This document shows positions 30,433 to 36,004 of a DNA stretch of 36,004 bases, piece by piece. Each line of letters opens with the position of its first letter. Position 1 is the first letter of the stretch. Location of the stretch: IMG/VR virus record IMGVR_UViG_3300042349_000296, positions 1 through 36,004 of that record; one strand, written 5' to 3'. The position numbers and the translations under genes are program-made. The notes beneath the pieces were generated by a model. It searched no databases and had not been told where the DNA came from. It saw only the letters and a list, made by a program, of their open reading frames with translations. Source of the DNA: a virus.

Positions 30433-31620
30433 TTAAGAGTGGAAAACAGGCAGAATACCAAGTTGTAAGGCCGAGTTCGTCTTACGTGCCCATGTACCAG
30501 TCGTGCTAGCCAGCGTACCAGAAGCAACTGAAGCCAGCGCCTTAGGTGTGCTACCTTCAACAGCATACATGTATTCTGCATCAGACGGGAACGCAGCAGT
30601 GCCACCATTCCAGTTGTAGCCAGCCGGAGCCAATACATAGCCCCAACGATACCAGATTGAAGTAGTACCGCCACCCTTGTAAGCAGCTGCCTTTCTTTCA
30701 ATTTCGGTAGGCTCAGGAATCATGAGAGATTCCATTGCTAATGCACCCGGAAGTACGATGAAGCTTGTCTTGGTACCAACGATATCAACACCAGCACCAG
30801 TGTTGATCTTCGTAAGTTCAGCTGAACTAAAGCCTTGTGAAGCTCTTGTTTGAATCAGACGGAACTTACCTTGGAAGATTGTGTTGAACATAATGTTACC
30901 ATCAACAACACGATCTTGATCAACCAGGTTTGCAGAACGTAACGAAGCCATCATTTCAGGCGAAGTAATCAGATAAGCATATTCCGGCTCATAATCTTTA
31001 AATGCCATACCAATAGCTTGCAGGAAACCTTCTGCACGGGCAGCACCTTGAGCAGTTGTAGTAGCATTAATAACAGCTTTTGCTGAACCAAGATCGACAT
31101 AAAAGCCATACTTCTTATCAGTAGGATCGTTGTCAAATGTTTGACCACCAAGACCTGTTGCACCTGAACCAGCTGCAGCACCATTAAGAGCTTCTGCAAG
31201 AGCAACACCACGAAGTACAGAAAGAATAGCATTATGCTCATCTTGTGCACGAGTTTCACCAAAATCACGACCGATTTTAGCAAGACCATCTTGTTGTGTT
31301 ACAACTTGCTGAAGATTAACTTTAGTTGCACCATGCGTACGAACAGTCTTTACATATGTCAGATAATCTGAAGCATATGTAGTGCCTGAACCATCAGTTG
31401 AATCAGTTAATGATGCAATGTTAATAGTAGGTGTTAACGGCTTGAACCAACGCATTTGACCGATAAAGGTCTCAGTGTCAGTTACGATTTGCGGGTTACC
31501 ACTTACAATGCCAGTACCCGAAAGCTTACGAGCAGTCGTGTAGGCTTCGTCAGAATAACCACCAAGAGCTTCCTGAAGTACAAAGTTGCTTGCACCTGAA
31601 AGGTTTGTAATAACGGCCAT
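30433..31620 (-). CDS. Major capsid protein, 395 aa
   Basis: Placed directly after the scaffold gene and before the connectors. The product looks like an HK97-fold coat protein of about the usual length: an N-terminal helical arm with FVLQEALGGYSDEAYTTARK, a long spine-like helix around LAKIGRDFGETRAQDEHNAI, then A-domain-like sheets, TSIWYRWGYVLAPAGYNWNG near the C-terminus, and a helical end. I see no N-terminal delta domain for proteolysis beyond the usual arm. Base composition is distinctly richer in G+C than the flanking genes and codons look biased, as expected for the most highly made virion protein. GAGGAA precedes the ATG. The exact coat subfamily is not identified. Confidence 0.85.
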   Translation of the reverse strand: MAVITNLSGASNFVLQEALGGYSDEAYTTARKLSGTGIVSGNPQIVTDTETFIGQMRWFKPLTPTINIASLTDSTDGSGTTYASDYLTYVKTVRTHGATKVNLQQVVTQQDGLAKIGRDFGETRAQDEHNAILSVLRGVALAEALNGAAAGSGATGLGGQTFDNDPTDKKYGFYVDLGSAKAVINATTTAQGAARAEGFLQAIGMAFKDYEPEYAYLITSPEMMASLRSANLVDQDRVVDGNIMFNTIFQGKFRLIQTRASQGFSSAELTKINTGAGVDIVGTKTSFIVLPGALAMESLMIPEPTEIERKAAAYKGGGTTSIWYRWGYVLAPAGYNWNGGTAAFPSDAEYMYAVEGSTPKALASVASGTLASTTGTWARKTNSALQLGILPVFHS

Positions 31621-31642
31621 TTAAAAATTCCTCAATAAGCAC

Positions 31643-32308
31643 TCAGGCTTTTCTTAGTTTGCCTTCTTGTGCAAGTTTTATTACTTCCTCTTGTGACATT
31701 TCAAAGAGTGATTTCTTTTTAACATCAGCAACAGGAATACTAGTAGAACTTGTACTACCACCACCTGAAGATACTTTAACTTTGAAAAGAAAAGCATTTT
31801 CGTCGTTATCAGCGAAGGCCTTTACAAAGTCTTGAATTGAGATTCCAGAACGGTGAACCCAAAATCCTTGATCATTTCGAACAAGTTGTCCAACAATTTC
31901 TTTTTGCGCCATTTCCAACGCATTTGCATTTCGAAATTGTAAAGTAGAAAGAGAATTTCGAACTTCTATATTACGAGTAAGTTCAATATTCTGTCTTTCA
32001 AGCTTCTCCCTGGCTTCACGTTCTTCTTTGAGTCTTGCTTCATAAACTTCTTTATGCTTGCCTTCTTCCTCTAACCGCTTTAATTCTGCTTCTCGCTTTT
32101 CTTTTTCAATCTTTTCAAGCTGATCTTTGTAGCGATCTCTTTCACCATAAGCTTTGTCTAAATTAGACTTGATAGGCTTAAGTGCCTCTTCAATACCTTC
32201 TTTAACAAGCTTTGAAATTAAATCACCATCAGCTTTTTGTTCAGCTGTTAACTGAGTATCTTCAGCCGTATTTTGATCAATTTCTTGATCCAAATTTTCA
32301 GTAGTCAT
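31643..32308 (-). CDS. Capsid scaffold protein, 221 aa
   Basis: The start is ATG 32308 (MTTENLDQEI), seven bases after AAAGGAAG; a TTG seven codons earlier lacks a ribosome site. The product has an acidic, disordered N-terminus, a long charged coiled coil at about residues 55-125 (AYGERDRYKDQLEKIEKEKR onward), a small folded region (LVRNDQGFWVHRSGISIQDF), a Ser/Gly linker and a helical C-terminus (LFEMSQEEVIKLAQEGKLRK). This is the usual form of a scaffold that guides capsid assembly through its C-terminal helix and leaves before DNA packaging. The capsid gene follows after 22 bases. Confidence 0.75.
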   Translation of the reverse strand: MTTENLDQEIDQNTAEDTQLTAEQKADGDLISKLVKEGIEEALKPIKSNLDKAYGERDRYKDQLEKIEKEKREAELKRLEEEGKHKEVYEARLKEEREAREKLERQNIELTRNIEVRNSLSTLQFRNANALEMAQKEIVGQLVRNDQGFWVHRSGISIQDFVKAFADNDENAFLFKVKVSSGGGSTSSTSIPVADVKKKSLFEMSQEEVIKLAQEGKLRKA

Positions 32309-32341
32309 TTTATCTTCCTTTGAGTACAACTCATTATAGTT

Positions 32342-32394
32342 TAGGATACAATCCTATTTAAAAATTCATAGGGAGAATCTTTAGAGATCTCCCG
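32342..32394 (-). promoter_or_regulatory. Two hairpins between the RNA polymerase and scaffold genes
   Basis: GGGAGATCT (32394-32386) pairs with AGATTCTCCC (32381-32372) with one bulge, around loop CTAA; TATGAATTTTT follows, so it may be a weak terminator or processing site. A second, TAGGAT-TGT-ATCCTA (32356-32342), is a perfect 6-bp stem with a three-base loop, 34 bases before the scaffold ATG. Confidence 0.5.
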
Positions 32395-32396
32395 CT

Positions 32397-32412
32397 GGGT
32401 TAATTTAACGGG
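32397..32412 (-). repeat. 16-bp repeat with a GTTAA-A-TTAAC palindrome, copy 2
   Basis: Identical to the 16-mer at 4574-4589. It lies six bases after the stop codon of the RNA polymerase gene and before a hairpin. Both copies thus directly follow a gene end on the same strand. Confidence 0.6.
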
Positions 32413-32418
32413 GTAATA

Positions 32419-35400
32419 TTAACCCACACCATACCATCCTCTATCATCAAAGAAATCTTGAGGTATTTCTTTTAAGATATCTTCTTCAGTTAATATATCT
32501 TCTAGCTTTAAAACTTTACCATTTATTTTTGAAACACCAGGTACTGGAATTAATCCTGTCTCTATTGCTTCATTTAAATATTGATCGTAAAGTTCATCTG
32601 GAAGACCTCTTGCTTTCATTTCATCTAATGTCATTTTAATAACATTTTTCTTAAGCATTTCAGCATAAATCTCTCGAAGCGCTTGTCTAGCTTTCAACAT
32701 ATCAGCAGCATTAGTGACAAAAGCATCATGAACTGTTGAGGTTGGAATTTTATTTTCTTTTCCCCACATATGAAATCTTTTAACAATCACAGCATCATTA
32801 GAATGGTTACCATTTACAGCAAAAGCTGTTCTTGCCTTTGTTGCATCAGCAATATCATTAATTTTACCTGTCTTGTTAGCTATTTGATCCCACCAAGAAG
32901 CCTCTGTTTTTTGGGCTACTTGTAAAATATTATTTACCCAATTACCATCTTTATCTTTATAAATTAACCTTTCTTCAAAAGTTTGAGTAAAATTTTGTTC
33001 TATTATTTTGCCATCAAAATTTACCCAAGGAACATTAGTCCATGATTTTGGCATTTTATTTGCATAAAACATTTCAAATTCAGTTAATTTTTGTTCTTTA
33101 CCTAAAGCTGCCTTTTTAATATCAATACTTGGAACTTTAATTTCAAATTTAAGAAACTTAGCTCCTGTTCGTCTATACTCTCGTGTTTTACTTGTCAAAT
33201 GCGTTCTAGGAATGTTTGACTTTACACCTAATAAAATATCAGCTAAATTTGAATTAGGATTCCACCAGCCAAATCTTTTAAGTAATTTTTCTCTAACAGG
33301 TTCATTTGCCTTTATCCCAACTGTTCTACTGATGTAATCTGGTAAAATATAACCTTTATCTCTATTTCCTCTTAATGCTAACTTTGTTATTTTTACCCAA
33401 TCAAAATCGGCATTTGAAGGCTTAGCATTTGCTAAATAATCTTCTGCAAGTCTACCAAAATACTTTGTAAAATATTTTAATACAGGTACTTGTTCAGAAA
33501 GATATTCACTCATAATACTGGCAATAGCTTTAAAATCATTTGGAGTAACAACTCTTTCATATGATAACGACATCTTTTCTACAAGATCTTTTGTTTGAGG
33601 TTGTAGAAAATAAAGCTGATCCATAATTTCATCACCTGGATCTAATCCTTTGTTAAATATATCTTTAACATTTTGTCTAAGTTGTCTTAATTCTAAAGCC
33701 GTTTCAGGATCAAATCTTTCATATTTTGCAATCTGAGCACTGATTTCATTTAATACAATATCTCTATCAGATGCTTTTACAACAAGTGTATTGCCATCTT
33801 TTTCTAAAACTTTAGATAGCTTACCTTCTACGTTAAGAACACCTGTTCTTTCGCCTGCACCATAAAATGTAACCATATTCTGAGCTTTTGCAGCTTTTCT
33901 CAAGTCTTTTTCTGATAATCCAAATTTCTTATTAATCTCCTTGAAACGAGGATCATTATAAGTAGCTGCTGCAATCTCGTCATAAAGTCTTCTTTTCTGA
34001 TTAGTAGGCACTACGTTAGAAAGTTCAGCTAACTGTTTATTTCTTGTTGTTAATGCAATGATTTGAGCACCAGATGAAGAAGCGTCTTGTTCTAATGCCA
34101 ATGCTGTTCTATATCCTCGAAGATTCTCCAAATTCTTTTTGCTATATGGATCCGTAGCAATAGTCCTAAAAATATCTTTAACTTGGTCTGTCATCTTAGC
34201 ATTCAAGCTAGCGGTAATATCCTCTATAGACAGTTTTTCTGCATTTGATATACCTGCAGCTTTAGCGGCAGCAGAAGCAGCTTCTCTATTTGTCTTACCG
34301 AAATATATACTAGACTCATCTTTAATAATAGTATCAGCACCAAACCTATTAACTTTTAAAGCTCTCTTTTGAGCTTCAATTGTAATATATATTTTATTTT
34401 TCGAACTAACACCTAATGACCTTAAATGTTCTTCAAAGAATTCACCTAATTCTTCTACAATTTGCCAAGAAATGTATTGATCTGTATTTCCTTTTGATCT
34501 CTCTAAAAATTTTCGCTTATTAGCAGCGATTTCTTCTGCAGACAAAACGTTTCCAGTTTTATGATCATATGTTTTGTACGTAGCTCTCTCAAATCTTTCT
34601 TTAGTTAGTTCTATATCATCTGTATGTAACCAAGAAACAGCCTTTTCTAATTTATTTTTAGAAATCTTACCGGTTGAGGCTAACTCTATTATCTCAGCTT
34701 GTGACTGCAAAATTTCATCGATTGTACCAATATATTTAGGATCGCTTTTTATGTTTACATCAAGTAATTTAATGAGTCCTGCAACATCTTTACGCTCATT
34801 TAAAAGAGATTCCGTAACTTTAGTCAAGGGCATTCCACTCTTGGCCTTACTTACAAGGTAATTATCTATTTTAGCTGTTTCAATTGCAAATCTTAAAAAT
34901 TTGCCCATATCTTCGCCATCAACTTGATGCAATGCTTCATTTTCAAGAATAGCTCTAATGTCATTAGGTTTACCTCTTAACATCTGATTACCAATCTTTA
35001 CAAGTTCTGGTCGAAGTCTTTCAGCAATTTTCTGACGACCTGTTATTGATAGTGAATTATATCTACCTTCAAAATTATCATTAAGACCACCTAAGAAAGA
35101 ACCAATTTGATCTTGAAAGTTTCTAAAATTTTCAGGACTAAAATTCTTTTCTTCAGCAGTATTCAAGAATGGACGAAATGTTTCTCCTGATTGTGGTCCA
35201 ATAAGGCCTCTATCATAGATACGTGCTCTATGATCTACAAATGGATGATTAGAAAATGAGTTACCACTTTTTCTTAACCAGTCCATTGCTTTGAAACGTT
35301 CGTATGCATCACCTCTTGAACTGATATATTTTTTATATTCATTCAAATCATTATAATATTTAGCTTTTCCTCGGTCATCTTCAAAATATAAAAGTTTTTG

Positions 35401-36004
35401 AGTGAAATCATAAAAGTCTTCATCAATTTTATATTTTGTTTTAGCTGCCCAATTCAAAGCATTTACAAGATCTTTATCAACAAATTCTTCAGGGAAATCA
35501 CTAAAACTACTAGTAGATGTAATAGGGATTCTTGTATCTTCATATCCTAAAATACCTCGATCAATAAAATACGTTTTATAACCTTCTCTAAAAATTAATC
35601 TATTTTTATCATTAGTTACACTAACTCGTAATCCTAGTTCTACTTTACGGGTTAGTTGAGCATAATCCTGTATTCTAGGATCAGTAACACGAATATTATA
35701 AGATAAAGTATCATAATAAGGACCAAAATATTGTCCACTTAATCTACTTTTCATACGTCTCTTTTGTACACCAAAAGTCTCTATTTCATAAAACTTTTTA
35801 GCAGAAGACGTCTCTAATATTGCTGTACCTAAATCAAACCACTCCTTTCTGTTACCATTTAAGTTTGCTAAGTTATAGAGGTCTCTACCCAAAGCAACAG
35901 CTAATTGATCTTTATCTGGTGTATCTGCTAAACCTAATCTATTTGCAAATTTTAAATAAAACTGTTGTAATTCAGTATCCGTTAAACGTTTCCAAATTAA
36001 GGGA
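32419..36004 (-). CDS. Single-subunit T7-family RNA polymerase, 5' end beyond the window (virion RNA polymerase-like)
   Basis: The frame is open to the right edge: the TTG at 35892-35890 is only an internal codon, preceded by in-frame sequence containing WKRLTDTELQQFYLKFANRL. Counting from that TTG as residue 1, DHRAR (220-224) followed by IYDRGLIGPQSGETF matches the T/DxxGR motif. DASSSGAQ (603-610) is motif A with metal-binding Asp603. RKAAKAQNMVTFYG (665-678) is motif B with Lys669 and Tyr677 at the T7 spacing. STVHDAF (1052-1058) is motif C with Asp1056. The C-terminal stretch LPDELYDQYLNEAIE resembles the T7 end. DxxGR to A (383 residues) and B to C (386) are far longer than in T7, so there are large insertions. 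It is transcribed just before scaffold and capsid genes, which suggests it may be packaged like N4 gp50; that is inference. Confidence 0.92.
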   Translation of the reverse strand, partial: PLIWKRLTDTELQQFYLKFANRLGLADTPDKDQLAVALGRDLYNLANLNGNRKEWFDLGTAILETSSAKKFYEIETFGVQKRRMKSRLSGQYFGPYYDTLSYNIRVTDPRIQDYAQLTRKVELGLRVSVTNDKNRLIFREGYKTYFIDRGILGYEDTRIPITSTSSFSDFPEEFVDKDLVNALNWAAKTKYKIDEDFYDFTQKLLYFEDDRGKAKYYNDLNEYKKYISSRGDAYERFKAMDWLRKSGNSFSNHPFVDHRARIYDRGLIGPQSGETFRPFLNTAEEKNFSPENFRNFQDQIGSFLGGLNDNFEGRYNSLSITGRQKIAERLRPELVKIGNQMLRGKPNDIRAILENEALHQVDGEDMGKFLRFAIETAKIDNYLVSKAKSGMPLTKVTESLLNERKDVAGLIKLLDVNIKSDPKYIGTIDEILQSQAEIIELASTGKISKNKLEKAVSWLHTDDIELTKERFERATYKTYDHKTGNVLSAEEIAANKRKFLERSKGNTDQYISWQIVEELGEFFEEHLRSLGVSSKNKIYITIEAQKRALKVNRFGADTIIKDESSIYFGKTNREAASAAAKAAGISNAEKLSIEDITASLNAKMTDQVKDIFRTIATDPYSKKNLENLRGYRTALALEQDASSSGAQIIALTTRNKQLAELSNVVPTNQKRRLYDEIAAATYNDPRFKEINKKFGLSEKDLRKAAKAQNMVTFYGAGERTGVLNVEGKLSKVLEKDGNTLVVKASDRDIVLNEISAQIAKYERFDPETALELRQLRQNVKDIFNKGLDPGDEIMDQLYFLQPQTKDLVEKMSLSYERVVTPNDFKAIASIMSEYLSEQVPVLKYFTKYFGRLAEDYLANAKPSNADFDWVKITKLALRGNRDKGYILPDYISRTVGIKANEPVREKLLKRFGWWNPNSNLADILLGVKSNIPRTHLTSKTREYRRTGAKFLKFEIKVPSIDIKKAALGKEQKLTEFEMFYANKMPKSWTNVPWVNFDGKIIEQNFTQTFEERLIYKDKDGNWVNNILQVAQKTEASWWDQIANKTGKINDIADATKARTAFAVNGNHSNDAVIVKRFHMWGKENKIPTSTVHDAFVTNAADMLKARQALREIYAEMLKKNVIKMTLDEMKARGLPDELYDQYLNEAIETGLIPVPGVSKINGKVLKLEDILTEEDILKEIPQDFFDDRGWYGVG

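Noticed and set aside
32419-35892. The TTG at 35892 as the true start of the RNA polymerase
   Set aside because: No ribosome site is next to it and the frame stays open with plausible protein sequence to the window edge, so the gene is simply cut off.
1-36004. tRNA genes, CRISPR arrays, insertion sequences, integrase or att sites
   Set aside because: No cloverleaf, regularly spaced repeats, transposase, integrase or flanking duplications were seen on either strand.

Overview
The window is a stretch of a tailed double-stranded DNA phage genome in which every gene I accept lies on the minus strand, so it should be read from right to left. The order RNA polymerase, scaffold, major capsid protein, head-tail connectors, tail tube, frameshifted tail chaperones, 2529-residue tape measure, tail tip and fibres, then lysis genes is that of a long non-contractile-tailed phage (siphophage). 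DNA is AT-rich (roughly one third G+C by eye) with the standard bacterial code. A spanin-like gene and two wall hydrolases suggest a Gram-negative, low-GC host. Terminase and portal are not seen and presumably lie beyond position 36004.

Region by region (transcription order). 36004-32419: a single-subunit, T7-family RNA polymerase, cut by the window edge, with the T/DxxGR-like motif and catalytic motifs A, B and C all visible. 32308-28616: scaffold, capsid, connector, stopper, tail terminator and tube proteins. 28542-19692: tail-assembly chaperones joined by a G-GGA-AAA frameshift site, a gp10-like protein, and a tape measure that carries an HEXXH peptidase-like domain. 19632-4599: tail tip, a cupin, hub, gpJ-like tip protein and two fibres that share an N-terminal motif. 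4508-2152: small protein, holin, M15 endolysin, a GC-rich three-gene cassette and a SleB-type wall hydrolase. 2080-864: a second holin-like protein, a 419-nt structured RNA, a hammerhead ribozyme and a spanin-like gene. 782-1: two small genes and the start of a gene resembling the N-terminal part of T7-type RNA polymerases.

The most unusual part is 1340-1827. A 25-bp promoter-like element (three copies in the window: 1803-1827, 2123-2147, 3436-3460) precedes about 420 nt of gene-free DNA that folds on paper into a near-continuous series of helices: a three-way junction, two tandem H-type pseudoknots, and several GNRA-capped hairpins. It ends in a textbook type III hammerhead ribozyme whose cleavage would release the structured RNA from the downstream spanin mRNA. 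I recognise no known RNA class here. It is the best candidate for an undescribed system.

The second unusual point is the RNA polymerase placed just before scaffold and capsid genes of a siphophage, which recalls the virion RNA polymerase of N4-like phages. Together with the RNA polymerase-like gene at the left edge and the repeated 25-bp elements, it suggests that this phage runs its own transcription programme. All functions are inferred from reading the sequence; no database search or folding program was run.
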